Shown here piece by piece: positions 25,632-35,094 of a DNA stretch of 64,000 bases. Within the stretch, counting starts at the first letter, position 1, and every line of letters begins with the position of its first letter. The DNA lies in assembly GCF_014195505.1 (NCBI RefSeq), contig NZ_JACIBV010000001.1:6944001-7008000 (forward strand). The letters run 5' to 3'. Below the pieces are notes generated by a model. The model ran no database searches. It saw only the letters and a list, made by a program, of their open reading frames with translations, and was not told the DNA's origin. The stretch is from Nonomuraea dietziae (lineage in GTDB: Bacteria; Actinomycetota; Actinomycetes; Streptosporangiales; Streptosporangiaceae). A program made the translations under genes and the position numbers.

Positions 25632-25931
25632 ATGTCCGCCATAACCCGCGACGAGGTCGCGCACCTGGCCCGGTTGTCCCGGCTGGCGATCTCCGACGAC
25701 GAACTCGACCACTACGCGACCCAGCTCGATGACATCATCGCCGCGGTCGCGAAGGTGGCAGAGGTCGCCGCCGAGGACGTTCCGCCTTCGTCGCACGCGC
25801 TCCCGCTGACCAATGTCTTCCGTGCCGACGAGGTGCGACAGTCCCTCACGCCCGAGCTGGCGCTCTCGGGCGCCCCGGCCGTCGAGGACGACCGCTTCCG
25901 GGTTCCGCGCATTCTCGGGGAGGAAGCATGA
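25632..25931 (+). CDS. gatC: Asp/Glu-tRNA amidotransferase subunit C
   Basis: This 99-residue subunit stabilises GatA and links it to GatB in the enzyme that converts misacylated Glu-tRNA(Gln) and Asp-tRNA(Asn) to the correct amides. The N-terminus SAITRDEVAHLARLSRLAIS is the family hallmark. The gatA start overlaps its stop (ATGA). TAGGAT at 25584-25589 is the best -10 candidate for the operon. Confidence 0.95.
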   Translation: MSAITRDEVAHLARLSRLAISDDELDHYATQLDDIIAAVAKVAEVAAEDVPPSSHALPLTNVFRADEVRQSLTPELALSGAPAVEDDRFRVPRILGEEA

Positions 25932-27418
25932 GTCTGATCCACAAGACCGCCGCCGAGCTGGGCGCGCTGATCGCCTCGGGCCAGGCGAGCGCCGCCGAGG
26001 TCGCCGAGGCCCACCTCGACCGCATCGAGCAGGTCGAGCCCAAGGTGCGCGCGTTCCTCCACGTGGACCGCGAGGTCACGCTGGAGCAGGCCCGCGCCGT
26101 CGACGAGCGCATCAGGCAGGGTGAGAAGCTCGGCCCCCTGGCCGGGGTGCCGATCGCGCACAAGGACATCTTCGCCACGCGCGACATGCCCACCACCGCC
26201 GCCTCGAAGATCCTCGAGGGGTGGCGCCCGCCGTACGACGCGACCGTCACCGCGCGGCTGCGCAAGGCCGGGCTGGTCATCCTCGGCAAGACCAACCTCG
26301 ACGAGTTCGCGATGGGCTCCTCCACGGAGAACTCCGCCTACCACGCCACGCACAACCCGTGGGACCTCACCAGGGTTCCCGGCGGCTCCTCCGGCGGCTC
26401 CAGCGCGGCGGTCGCCGCCTACCAGGCGCCGCTGTCGACGGGCACCGACACCGGCGGCTCCATCAGGCAGCCGGCCGCCGTCACCGGCATCGTGGGCATG
26501 AAGCCGACCTACGGCGGTTCCTCCCGCTACGGACTGATCGCCTTCGCCAGCTCCCTCGACACCCCCGGGCCCTTCGCCCGCAACGTCATGGACGCGGCGC
26601 TGCTCCACGCGGCCTTCTCAGGACACGACCCGATGGACTCCACCTCCATCGACGCGGCCGTGCCCGACGTCGTCGAGGCGGCGAGCAACGCCGACATCGC
26701 GGGCATGCGCATCGGCGTCGTCAAGGAGTTCGGCGGCGAGGGCTACCAGCAGGGTGTGCTCAACCGCTTCCACGACGCCGTCGAGCTGCTCGAGTCGCTG
26801 GGCGCGAAGGTCGTCGAGCTCTCCTGCCCGTCCTTCACCACGGCGCTGCCCGCCTACTACCTGATCGCGCCGTCGGAGTGCTCCTCGAACCTGGCCCGCT
26901 TCGACGCCATGCGCTACGGCCTGCGCGTGGGCGACGACGGCACCAGGAGCGCCGAGGAGGTCATGGCGCTCACCAGGGCCGCGGGCTTCGGCCCCGAGGT
27001 CAAGCGGCGCATCATGCTCGGCACCTACGCGCTGTCGAGCGGCTACTACGACGCCTACTACGGCCAGGCGCAGAAGGTTCGCACGCTCATCTCGCGCGAC
27101 TTCGAGGCCGCCTTCCACCAGGTCGACGTGCTGATCTCGCCGACCACGCCGACCACGGCCTTCCCGATCGGCGAGCGCGCCGACGACCCGATGGCGATGT
27201 ACCTCGCCGACCTGTGCACGATCCCGTCCAACCTGTCGGGCAACGCGGCCATGTCGGTCCCGATCGGCCTGGCCGACGAGGACAACCTGCCGGTCGGCCT
27301 GCAGATCATGGCCCCGGTCCTCGGCGACGACCGCTGCTACAGGGTCGGCGCCGCTGTTGAGAAGGCCCTGGAGAGCCGCTGGGGCGGCCCGTTGCTGAAG
27401 GAGGCTCCCGCACTGTGA
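25928..27418 (+). CDS. gatA: Asp/Glu-tRNA amidotransferase subunit A
   Basis: This 496-residue amidase subunit releases ammonia from glutamine for transamidation. The catalytic Lys79 lies in VPIAHKDIFA. The Gly/Ser-rich amidase signature follows (PGGSSGGSSAAV, then TDTGGSIRQPAAVTG) and provides the Ser-cisSer-Lys triad. The length is normal. The start overlaps gatC and the stop overlaps gatB by 4 bp, so the three subunits are translationally coupled. Confidence 0.97.
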   Translation: MSLIHKTAAELGALIASGQASAAEVAEAHLDRIEQVEPKVRAFLHVDREVTLEQARAVDERIRQGEKLGPLAGVPIAHKDIFATRDMPTTAASKILEGWRPPYDATVTARLRKAGLVILGKTNLDEFAMGSSTENSAYHATHNPWDLTRVPGGSSGGSSAAVAAYQAPLSTGTDTGGSIRQPAAVTGIVGMKPTYGGSSRYGLIAFASSLDTPGPFARNVMDAALLHAAFSGHDPMDSTSIDAAVPDVVEAASNADIAGMRIGVVKEFGGEGYQQGVLNRFHDAVELLESLGAKVVELSCPSFTTALPAYYLIAPSECSSNLARFDAMRYGLRVGDDGTRSAEEVMALTRAAGFGPEVKRRIMLGTYALSSGYYDAYYGQAQKVRTLISRDFEAAFHQVDVLISPTTPTTAFPIGERADDPMAMYLADLCTIPSNLSGNAAMSVPIGLADEDNLPVGLQIMAPVLGDDRCYRVGAAVEKALESRWGGPLLKEAPAL

Positions 27419-28908
27419 GCGTCATGGCGTACGACGAGGCCCTGGAGCGGTACGAGCCGGTCCTCGGCCTGGAGACCCACGTCGAGTTGGGCACCCACTC
27501 GAAGATGTTCTGCGGCTGCTCGACCACCTTCGGCGCGCCGCCCAACACCCATGTCTGCCCGACCTGCCTCGCGCTGCCCGGCTCCCTGCCGGTGGCCAAC
27601 GAGATGGCGATCGAGTCGACGATCCGCATCGGCCTGGCGCTGAACTGCTCGATCGCCGAGTGGTGCCGCTTCGCCCGGAAGAACTACTTCTATCCGGACA
27701 TGCCGAAGAACTACCAGATCTCGCAGTACGACGAGCCGCTCTGCTTCGACGGCTACCTCGACGTCGAGGTCGACGGCAGGACCGTGCGCATCGAGATCGA
27801 GCGCGTCCACCTCGAGGAGGACACCGGCAAGTCCACCCACGTGGGTGGCGCGACGGGCCGCATCCAGGGCGCCGACTACTCCATCGTCGACTACAACCGC
27901 GCGGGCATCCCGCTGGTCGAGATCGTCACCAAGCCGATCCCCGGCACCGACAGGCTCGCCCCCGAGGTCGCCCGCGCCTACGCCACCGAGCTGCGTGAGC
28001 TCATGCGCTCGCTCGGCGTCTCCGACGTGCGTATGGAGGAGGGCTCCATGCGCTGCGACGTCAACGTCTCGCTCATGCCGCGCGGCTCCTCGGAGTGGGG
28101 CACCCGCACCGAGACCAAGAACGTCAACTCGCTGCGCAGCGTCGAGCGCTCGGTGCGCAGCGAGATCCAGCGGCAGGCGGCGATCCTCGCCGAGGGCGGC
28201 AGGATCATCCAGGAGACGCGCCACTTCCACGAGGACACCGGCATGACCACGTCGGGCAGGTCCAAGGAGGAGGCGCAGGACTACCGCTACTTCCCCGAGC
28301 CCGACCTGGTGCCGATCGCGCCCGACCCCGTGTGGGTGGCCAGGCTCAAGTCCGCGCTGCCCGAGCTGCCCGCCGTACGGCGTAAGCGGCTGCAGGCCGA
28401 GTGGGGCGTGAGCGACCACGACATGGAGTCGATGCACAACGCCGACGCCATCGAGATCGTGGAGGCCACGATCGCGGCGGGCGCGCCCGCCGCCGACGCC
28501 CGCAAGTGGTGGATGGGCGAGCTGGCCCGCAGGGCCAACGAGTCGGGCAAGGCCCTGGCCGACCTGCCCATCACCCCCGCGCAGGTCGCCAGGGTGACCG
28601 AGCTGGTGGCCTCTGGCACGCTCAACGACAAGCTGGCCCGTGAGGCGCTCGACGGCGTGCTGGCGGGCGAGGGCAGCCCCGACGAGGTCGTCGCCTCCAG
28701 GGGGCTGCAGATCGCCGACGAGGGCGAGCTGGCGACGATCGTCGAGCAGGTGCTCGCCGGCAACGCCGACGCCGTGGAGAAGGTCCGCTCCGGCAAGATC
28801 GCCGCGGTGGGCGCGCTGGTCGGCGGCGTCATGAAGGCCAGCCGAGGCAAGGCCGACGCCGCGCGGGCCCGCGAGCTGATCCTGGAGAAGCTCGGCGTCA
28901 GCGAGTAG
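27415..28908 (+). CDS. gatB: Asp/Glu-tRNA amidotransferase subunit B
   Basis: This 497-residue subunit binds misacylated tRNA and activates it with ATP. The N-terminal part has the family motif GLETHVELGTHSKMFCGC and a second cysteine pair (CPTC) in the zinc site, then YFYPDMPKNYQISQYD. The C-terminal GatB/YqeY tail domain (about 350-497) is complete. GTG at 27415 overlaps the gatA stop (GTGA); an in-frame ATG lies three codons later. A perfect hairpin follows, so this ends the operon. Confidence 0.97.
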   Translation: MSVMAYDEALERYEPVLGLETHVELGTHSKMFCGCSTTFGAPPNTHVCPTCLALPGSLPVANEMAIESTIRIGLALNCSIAEWCRFARKNYFYPDMPKNYQISQYDEPLCFDGYLDVEVDGRTVRIEIERVHLEEDTGKSTHVGGATGRIQGADYSIVDYNRAGIPLVEIVTKPIPGTDRLAPEVARAYATELRELMRSLGVSDVRMEEGSMRCDVNVSLMPRGSSEWGTRTETKNVNSLRSVERSVRSEIQRQAAILAEGGRIIQETRHFHEDTGMTTSGRSKEEAQDYRYFPEPDLVPIAPDPVWVARLKSALPELPAVRRKRLQAEWGVSDHDMESMHNADAIEIVEATIAAGAPAADARKWWMGELARRANESGKALADLPITPAQVARVTELVASGTLNDKLAREALDGVLAGEGSPDEVVASRGLQIADEGELATIVEQVLAGNADAVEKVRSGKIAAVGALVGGVMKASRGKADAARARELILEKLGVSE

Positions 28909-28925
28909 GCGCCGTCGCGAAGCGG

Positions 28926-28963
28926 GGGCCGAAGTCCTAGGCCGGTGCCTAGGACTTCGGCCC
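28926..28963 (+). terminator. Terminator of gatCAB
   Basis: A perfect 17-bp stem (GGGCCGAAGTCCTAGGC with its complement at 28947-28963) closed by the tetraloop CGGT starts 17 bp after the gatB stop. There is no U tract. The -10 region of the next gene begins 25 bp downstream. Confidence 0.85.
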
Positions 28964-29000
28964 GATGTGCTTCGCGGCGCCCCGCCGTAGCGTCGCACGC

Positions 29001-30323
29001 ATGACGCGTACATCTTTGACCGCAGGCCTGGTGGCACTGGTGTCGCTGGTGGCCTTCGAGTACATCGCCGTGGCCATCGCCATGCCGGTCGTGGCACGTG
29101 AGCTGGGCGGATTGCACCTGTACGGCCTGGCCTTCAGCGGCGCGATGGCCGCCGCCGTCGTCGGCACGGTCCTCGGCGGCCGATGGGCCGACCTGAGAGG
29201 GCCGAGCGCCCCTTTGTGGTCCGGAGCGGCCGCCTTCATCGCCGGTCTCGTGCTGGCGGGGGCGGCTCAGTCCATGGAGATGTTGATCGCCGGCCGGCTC
29301 GTCCAGGGCTTCGGCGGAGCGCTGGTCAGCGTGGCGCTCTACGTGGTGGTGGCCAGGGTCTATCCCGAGGAGTCACATCCGAAGATCTTCTCCCTGTTCG
29401 CCACGGCGTGGGTGGTGCCCTCCATGGTCGGCCCCGCGATCGTCGGCCTCGTGGTCGACACGCTGGGCTGGCGGTGGGTCTTCCTCTCGGTGCCGGTGCT
29501 CACCGTGATCGCGGGGCTGATGCTGCTGCGCGGGCTGGCGGGGCAGCCGGTCACCGGCGGGCAGGCCGAGCCCGCGCCGGGGCTGGCGAGGAAGGTCGGC
29601 TGGGCGGTCCTGACGGCCGTGGGCGCGGGCCTCATGCAGTACGGCAGCGACGGCCGGTTCCTCCTCCTGGTCGTGGGGCTCGTCGTGCTGCTGGTGGCGC
29701 TTCCGAGGCTGCTGCCCGCGGGAACGCTGCGCGCCGCCAGGGGGCTGCCCTCGGTCGTGGCCCTGCGCGGCCTGGCCACCGGCGCGTTCTTCGCCGCCGA
29801 GGTGATCATCCCGCTGATGCTGATCAACGAGCGCGGCCTGTCTCCTCTGCTGGCCGGGTTCGCGCTGACCGGCGGCGCGCTCACCTGGTCGTTCGCCTCA
29901 TGGCTGCAGGGTCGCGAGGTGTTCAGCAGGAGGACGAACCTGTTCGGCGGCTCGGTGGCCATCGCCCTCGGCATCCTGTTCATGGGCGCGGTCACCTTCG
30001 ACGGCGTGCCCGTCGCCCTCGCCTACCCGGCGTGGGTCGTCACGGGATTCGGCATGGGACTGGTCTATCCGACGCTGTCGGTGCTGACACTCGAACTGTC
30101 GAGCCCCGGTGAGGAGGGCGTGAACAGCTCCGCTCTGCAGGTCGGCGAGTCGGTCTTCTCGGTGGTGGCGGTCGCGATCACCAGTGCGCTGTTCGTCGCG
30201 GCGGACTCGGGCTACTGGGCGGTCTACGCGGCCACGCTGCTCATGGCGCTGGTCGGGCTCTGGGTCGCGCCCCGCTTCCAGACCGCACGAGTCGCCGCTC
30301 CGGCAGTTGCTCATATGTCATGA
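29001..30323 (+). CDS. MFS transporter
   Basis: This 440-residue major facilitator has about 12-14 helices. The signature GGRWADLRGP follows helix 2, and GRLVQGFGGALVSVALYVVVARVYP is typical of drug exporter types. The start MTRTSLTAG is chosen because TAGCGT (28988-28993) ends 7 nt before the ATG, indicating a leaderless mRNA; an upstream ATG at 28965 would translate promoter sequence. No regulator is adjacent and the substrate is unknown. Confidence 0.87.
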   Translation: MTRTSLTAGLVALVSLVAFEYIAVAIAMPVVARELGGLHLYGLAFSGAMAAAVVGTVLGGRWADLRGPSAPLWSGAAAFIAGLVLAGAAQSMEMLIAGRLVQGFGGALVSVALYVVVARVYPEESHPKIFSLFATAWVVPSMVGPAIVGLVVDTLGWRWVFLSVPVLTVIAGLMLLRGLAGQPVTGGQAEPAPGLARKVGWAVLTAVGAGLMQYGSDGRFLLLVVGLVVLLVALPRLLPAGTLRAARGLPSVVALRGLATGAFFAAEVIIPLMLINERGLSPLLAGFALTGGALTWSFASWLQGREVFSRRTNLFGGSVAIALGILFMGAVTFDGVPVALAYPAWVVTGFGMGLVYPTLSVLTLELSSPGEEGVNSSALQVGESVFSVVAVAITSALFVAADSGYWAVYAATLLMALVGLWVAPRFQTARVAAPAVAHMS

Positions 30324-30481
30324 TTTCCGCCATGCGCTGGGCGATGAGGGGGACGATCGCCGCCGTCGCCCAGCGGTACGCGGGCAGGCGGCCGGCCCGC
30401 GATCCGCGCTGAAAAGACCGTGAAAGTGAACCGGTTGATCGGGTGATACCTATCGACCGCTTCGCACACGGAAGGCCACCC

Positions 30482-31042
30482 ATGACCGCAGCCGCGGTGC
30501 ATCAACCGGATCTCGCCGACCCCGAGGGCTTCGGCGAGATCTTCGACGCCCACTTCGGGGAGATCCACCGGTACGTCGCCCAGCGACTCGGCCCCGATGA
30601 CGCCGAGGACGTGGTCGCCGAGACCTTTCTCACCGCCTTCCGCAAACGCGGCCAGTACGACCCCTCCCGCGCCAGCGCGAGGACCTGGCTGTACGGCATC
30701 GCCACCAATCTCGTCGGCAAGCACAGGCGCTCGGAGACACGCGCGCTCAGAGCCCTCGACCGCCTGCCCCGCGACCGCGACGTGCAGGGGCTCGCGGAGG
30801 GCGTGGCCGTGCGGGTGAGCGCGCAGAGCCTCGGGCCGAGCCTGGCAGGCGCGATCTCCAGGCTGAGCAAGGGCGACCGGGACGTGCTGCTGCTCGTCGC
30901 GCTCGCCGGGCTCTCCCACGAGGAGATCGCCTCAGCGCTCGGCATTCCCTACGGCACGGTCGGCTCCCGGCTGAACCGCGCGAGGAAGAAGCTCCGCAAG
31001 GCCCTTGGCGGCACCAACCCGATGGAGGGCGAGCATGGATGA
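30482..31042 (+). CDS. ECF-type RNA polymerase sigma factor
   Basis: The protein has 186 residues. Region 2 (about 15-85) includes FDAHFGEIHRYVAQRLGPDDAEDVVAETFL and a region 2.4 RTWLYGIATNL. Region 4 (about 120-170) includes LSHEEIASALGIPYGTVGSRLNRARKKLR. ATG 30482 is preceded by GGAAGG; a GTG at 30443 in frame is less likely. Its stop overlaps the start of a single-pass membrane protein, the usual position of a regulatory partner. The target promoter is not known. Confidence 0.92.
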   Translation: MTAAAVHQPDLADPEGFGEIFDAHFGEIHRYVAQRLGPDDAEDVVAETFLTAFRKRGQYDPSRASARTWLYGIATNLVGKHRRSETRALRALDRLPRDRDVQGLAEGVAVRVSAQSLGPSLAGAISRLSKGDRDVLLLVALAGLSHEEIASALGIPYGTVGSRLNRARKKLRKALGGTNPMEGEHG

Positions 31043-31901
31043 GCTGAAGAAGGTGCGCGAGCTGTACGGGGAGCCGTCCCTGGATCCCGAGGTCAGGGCG
31101 CGGGTGGCCGCCAGGCTCGACGCCGAGCGCGCCGCGCCCGCCAGGAGGAGAGGGTGGCGCAGGTCCGCGCCGCCCGCCGGCCGCCCACGGGACGACCGCG
31201 CGCCCGGCAGGGCGGGGACGGCCAGGACCGGGCGGGCGGTCAGGGCGGCGAGGTCCTGGTGGGCGCCGATCACGGCGGGGGCCGCGATCGTCGTCATGGC
31301 CGCGGTGGCCTTCGTCGGGCCCAGGCTCGTGACAGACGAGGGAGAGGGCGTCCTGCTGGCCGCCGCCGGCGTGGTGGAGACCAGGCCCGCGACGAAGGGC
31401 GCCTACTGGCACGTCAAGCGGGTGCTCAACGGGTCGGACGTCAGGCACCTGTGGGTGGCGAGGGACGGCCGTGCCTGGACCAGCCAGGGTGCGGGCAGGC
31501 CCGTCCCCTTCACCGGCAAGGGCCCCTTCACGATGGACGGCCACGAGCTGACGATCGCCCAGATCGAGGCGCTGCCCGACGAGGTTGGGCCGCTGCTGGC
31601 GAAGGTGCACGCCATCCTCGGGGACGTCTCCGAGGACGAGCGCGAAGGGGTGGTCGCCGACGCGATCACCGGCCTGCTGTGGAGCAAGCCGGCCCCTCCC
31701 GACGTCCGCGCCGCCGCCTACCGGGCCCTGGCGGGCCTGTCCAACGTGCGGTACCTGGGCAAGGGGACCTTCAGCTACGACGTACGAGGGGTGCGCCGCG
31801 AGCTGGTCATCGACCGGCGCAGCGGCCAGGTCCTGCGCGCGACCACGGGCCAGGCCACCGAGGCCGTGCTCGAAGCGGGATGGACGGACGTCAAGCCGTG
31901 A
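31035..31901 (+). CDS. CU044_5270-like single-pass membrane protein, putative sigma partner
   Basis: The protein has 288 residues and begins MDELKKVRELYG. A short, very basic N-terminal cytosolic part (about 1-75) is followed by one membrane helix (WWAPITAGAAIVVMAAVAFVG, about 76-97) and an extracytoplasmic domain of about 190 residues. Proteins of this layout are regularly encoded directly after an ECF sigma gene in Streptosporangiales. No canonical anti-sigma zinc motif (HxxxCxxC) is present, so anti-sigma action is only inferred. The start overlaps the sigma stop by 8 bp and the stop overlaps the next GTG by 4 bp. Confidence 0.75.
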   Translation: MDELKKVRELYGEPSLDPEVRARVAARLDAERAAPARRRGWRRSAPPAGRPRDDRAPGRAGTARTGRAVRAARSWWAPITAGAAIVVMAAVAFVGPRLVTDEGEGVLLAAAGVVETRPATKGAYWHVKRVLNGSDVRHLWVARDGRAWTSQGAGRPVPFTGKGPFTMDGHELTIAQIEALPDEVGPLLAKVHAILGDVSEDEREGVVADAITGLLWSKPAPPDVRAAAYRALAGLSNVRYLGKGTFSYDVRGVRRELVIDRRSGQVLRATTGQATEAVLEAGWTDVKP

Positions 31902-33466
31902 AGCGCGCGCTCGTGTTGATCATTCTTTGCGTGCTCGCGGTCGGCTGCCTGGTCAGGCCGGACGAACCCAGCCTGGCGGCGGCGAGAGGACGGCCGATGT
32001 GCGACAGGACCCAGTTCGCCGCCGCCGACGTGATGCGAGGGCCCATCTCCTTCGTCGGCCTGCCGCCCGTGGAACTCGGCGTGGACGTCGACTGGCGGAT
32101 GGACCCCTACCGCAACCGCTCCTGGGCGCTGAACCTGCACGCGTTGCGCTGGGTCGGCCGCCTCGTCGTCGCCTACGAGACCACGGGCGCCGCTGACGCG
32201 CTCAGACGCGCGGAGGGGACCGCCCATGACTGGGTGCGCGACAACCCCCGCGGCGGGGCGGGGATCAGCGAGTGGGCGTGGGCCGAGCATCCCATCGCCC
32301 TGCGCGCCCCCGCGCTGGTCTGCCTCAGCACCCATGTGAAGGCCGAATGGCTGTCGGACACGCTGGTCGAGCACGCCGAGGTCCTGGCCGACGCCTCGCT
32401 CTACGAGGGCGGCCACAACCACGGCCTCGACCAGGACATCGCGCTGCTGGGCATCGGCTGCAGGCTCGACGTGGCGAAGTGGCGCGACCTCGCGCTGCGC
32501 AGGATGACGGAGTCGGCCAGGCGCGCCATCGACGGGCAGGGCACCCTGCAGGAGCAGGCCCCGCGCTACGGCGTCTACGTCCACCAGCGGCTGGGCGTCG
32601 CCTTCGCCGCCATGAAGGAGTGCGGTCTGCGCATCCCGAAGGAGCTGTCCACCAGGCGGAGGGCGCTCGAGTCGTACGTGGGGCACGCCATCCAGCCCGA
32701 CGGCCGCCTCACCGCCATCGGGGACGGCCCCGCCGACATGCGTCCCAGCGGCTTCCGCCGTCCTGACTCCACGGTCGGGGTGTTCGACGGCGGCTACGTC
32801 TTCGGCAGGAGCGACTGGTCGCGCGAGGCCGCCTTCTACTCGATCAGGTTCGGCCCGCCGCGCCGCTACCACGGCCACGAGGACCACCTGAGCGTCACCT
32901 ACCAGGCCAAGGGGCGCGACGTGCTGGTGGAGGCAGGCTTCCACTCCTACGAGAGGGCGGCCTACCCCCGCTGGACCGTCACGCCCGAGGCGCACAACGT
33001 GCCCGTGGTCGAGGGCGCCGCCTTCCGCCCGGGTACGGCGACGCGCCTCACCGGCTCCTCCATCACCCCTACGAGGCAGACCTACGAGCTCACCGACGAC
33101 GCGTACGGCGTGAGCCGTACCAGGAAGGTGCTGGTCAACCACGGCACGGACGTGCTCGCCGTCCTGGACGAGGTGCCCGAAGGCCACCGGCTGCGCAACC
33201 TGTGGCACCTGGCTCCAGGGCAGCGGCCCACGCTGGTCCAGTTCGAGATGCCCACGTGCCGCCGGATCGGCGGTCAGCGGGAGGGCGTGGGGGAGATCTC
33301 GCCCGGCTACCTCAAGCGGGTCAAGACCGTCACGATCACCTCGCCCGCCGCCAGGTCGCTGCTGACGGTGATCGTGCCGGGAAGGGCGCGGGTGAGCTGC
33401 GACGGCGGGACGGTGACCGTCCGGAGTCGTGACGGCTCGGTGGCCTTCCCCTCGGGGATCCGCTGA
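31898..33466 (+). CDS. Heparinase II/III-like polysaccharide lyase, exported lipoprotein
   Basis: The protein has 522 residues. The signal VKRALVLIILCVLAVGC has a lipobox-like AVGC, so it is probably a lipoprotein, or a Sec-exported protein if not lipidated. An alpha-helical toroid (about 60-290, with GGHNHGLDQDIALL) precedes a beta-sandwich (about 290-522) that carries the heparinase II/III motif YHGHEDHLSVTYQAKGRDVL. The probable substrate is an acidic glycan outside the cell. GTG at 31898 overlaps the upstream stop (GTGA), placing it firmly in the ECF sigma operon. The long open frame further upstream on this frame is spurious. Confidence 0.85.
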   Translation: MKRALVLIILCVLAVGCLVRPDEPSLAAARGRPMCDRTQFAAADVMRGPISFVGLPPVELGVDVDWRMDPYRNRSWALNLHALRWVGRLVVAYETTGAADALRRAEGTAHDWVRDNPRGGAGISEWAWAEHPIALRAPALVCLSTHVKAEWLSDTLVEHAEVLADASLYEGGHNHGLDQDIALLGIGCRLDVAKWRDLALRRMTESARRAIDGQGTLQEQAPRYGVYVHQRLGVAFAAMKECGLRIPKELSTRRRALESYVGHAIQPDGRLTAIGDGPADMRPSGFRRPDSTVGVFDGGYVFGRSDWSREAAFYSIRFGPPRRYHGHEDHLSVTYQAKGRDVLVEAGFHSYERAAYPRWTVTPEAHNVPVVEGAAFRPGTATRLTGSSITPTRQTYELTDDAYGVSRTRKVLVNHGTDVLAVLDEVPEGHRLRNLWHLAPGQRPTLVQFEMPTCRRIGGQREGVGEISPGYLKRVKTVTITSPAARSLLTVIVPGRARVSCDGGTVTVRSRDGSVAFPSGIR

Positions 33467-33488
33467 CGAAGCGGTCCGGACGCCACGG

Positions 33489-33519
33489 GGCCCCGCCGGC
33501 TGGACGGGCCGGCGGGGCC
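33489..33519. terminator. Bidirectional terminator between the heparinase gene and tctA
   Basis: A 12-bp perfect stem (GGCCCCGCCGGC with GCCGGCGGGGCC) and a 7-nt loop lie 22 bp after the heparinase stop. The tctA gene converges from the other side and ends at 33571. Confidence 0.8.
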
Positions 33520-33570
33520 TCGACGTCTTGTCCCAAGAACCACAGGGGAGATGCCCTGGCGGACCTCCCT

Positions 33571-35094
33571 TTACTCCACCCGTGACCCAGGTGTGACCGC
33601 TTCGACGTGACGCCGTGCCCACAGCCGCCTGAACAGCGGCGTCAGCAGGGCGAGAGCCGCCAGGGCGAGCAGGGTGGCCGCGATCGGGCTCTTCACCAGG
33701 ACCGTCACGTCACCCGCGCCGATCGCCAGCGCGCGGCGCAGCTGGATCTCGGCCATCGGGCCGAGGATCATGCCGATCACCGCGGGGGCGATCGGCAGGC
33801 CGAAGCGGCGCATGGCGTAACCGAGCAGGCCCAGCACGAACAGCACCACGAGGTCCACGATCGAGCTCTTCAGCGCGTAGACGCCCAGCGCGGCGAACAT
33901 GACGATGCCCGCGTAGAGGTAGGGCCTCGGGATGCGCAGGACCCTCGCCCATAGCGGGGCCAGCGGCAGGTTCAGCACCAGCAGCATCGCGTTGCCGATG
34001 AACAGAGAGGCGATCATGCCCCACACCAGGGCGGGGTTGTGGTCGAACAGCTGGGGACCCGGCTGCAGGCCGTACTGCTGGAAGGCGGCCAGCATGATCG
34101 CGGCGGTGGCGGAGGTGGGCAGGCCGAGCGTGAGCAGCGGCACCAGCGTGCCGGCCGCCGAGGCGTTGTTGGCGGCCTCGGGGCCCGCCACCCCCTCGAT
34201 GGCGCCTTTGCCGTACTCCTCCTTGGCCACGCCCTTGGCGAGCTTCTTCTCCGTGGCGTAGGACAGGAAGGTGGGGATCTCGGCGCCTCCGCCTGGCAGC
34301 GCGCCGAAGGGGAAGCCGAACGCGGTGCCGCGCAGCCACGGCTTCCACGAGCGGCCCCAGTCCGAGCGGCCCATCCACGCCGCGCCCACGGGGACCACCT
34401 CGGGGGTGGCGTGACGCAGCCTGGAGGCGACGTAGAGCGCCTCGCCCAGCGCGAACAGGCCGACCGCGACGACCACCACGTCGATGCCGTCGAGCAGCTG
34501 ATCGATGCCGAGGGTGAGGCGGGCCTGCCCGGTCTGCTCGTCGATGCCGACCAGGCCGATGACCAGGCCGAGGCCGAGGGAGGCCAGGCCGCGGACCATC
34601 GAGCGCGACAGCACGGAGGAGATCGCGGTGAAGGCCAGGATCGCCAGCGCGAAATAGTCTTCGGGGCCGAAGGAGATCGCGAAGTCGACCACCAGCGGAG
34701 CGGCGACGACCAGCAGCGCCGTGGCGATCGTGCCCGCCACGAACGAGCCGATGGCGGCCGTCGCGAGAGCCTGGGCCGCCCTGCCCCTCCTGGCCATCTT
34801 GTTGCCCTCGAGCGCCGTGATCATCGAGGACGACTCGCCGGGCGTGTTGAGCAGGATGGAGGTGGTGGACCCGCCGTACATGCCGCCGTAGTAGATGCCG
34901 GCGAACATGATGAACGCGCTGGCGGGAGGCACGGTGAAGGTGATCGGCAGCAGCAGGGCGACGGTCATGGCGGGGCCGATGCCTGGCAGGACGCCGACCA
35001 GCGTGCCGAGCGTGACGCCGACGAGCGCGTACAGCAGGTTGACGGGGGTCAGCGCGGTGCTGAAGCCCTCGAGGAGCAGCTGGAACGACTCCAC
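33571..35094 (-). CDS. tctA: Tripartite tricarboxylate transporter, large permease TctA
   Basis: The protein has 507 residues and about 12 membrane helices. It has the TctA signatures GVLPGIGPAMTVALLLPIT and FGALPGGGAEIPTFLSYATEKK. It forms the channel of a TTT transporter that takes up citrate-like or other carboxylates together with a periplasmic-type binding protein. GTG 35094 immediately follows the tctB stop. The gene order tctC-tctB-tctA is classic. Confidence 0.95.
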   Translation of the reverse strand: MESFQLLLEGFSTALTPVNLLYALVGVTLGTLVGVLPGIGPAMTVALLLPITFTVPPASAFIMFAGIYYGGMYGGSTTSILLNTPGESSSMITALEGNKMARRGRAAQALATAAIGSFVAGTIATALLVVAAPLVVDFAISFGPEDYFALAILAFTAISSVLSRSMVRGLASLGLGLVIGLVGIDEQTGQARLTLGIDQLLDGIDVVVVAVGLFALGEALYVASRLRHATPEVVPVGAAWMGRSDWGRSWKPWLRGTAFGFPFGALPGGGAEIPTFLSYATEKKLAKGVAKEEYGKGAIEGVAGPEAANNASAAGTLVPLLTLGLPTSATAAIMLAAFQQYGLQPGPQLFDHNPALVWGMIASLFIGNAMLLVLNLPLAPLWARVLRIPRPYLYAGIVMFAALGVYALKSSIVDLVVLFVLGLLGYAMRRFGLPIAPAVIGMILGPMAEIQLRRALAIGAGDVTVLVKSPIAATLLALAALALLTPLFRRLWARRHVEAVTPGSRVE

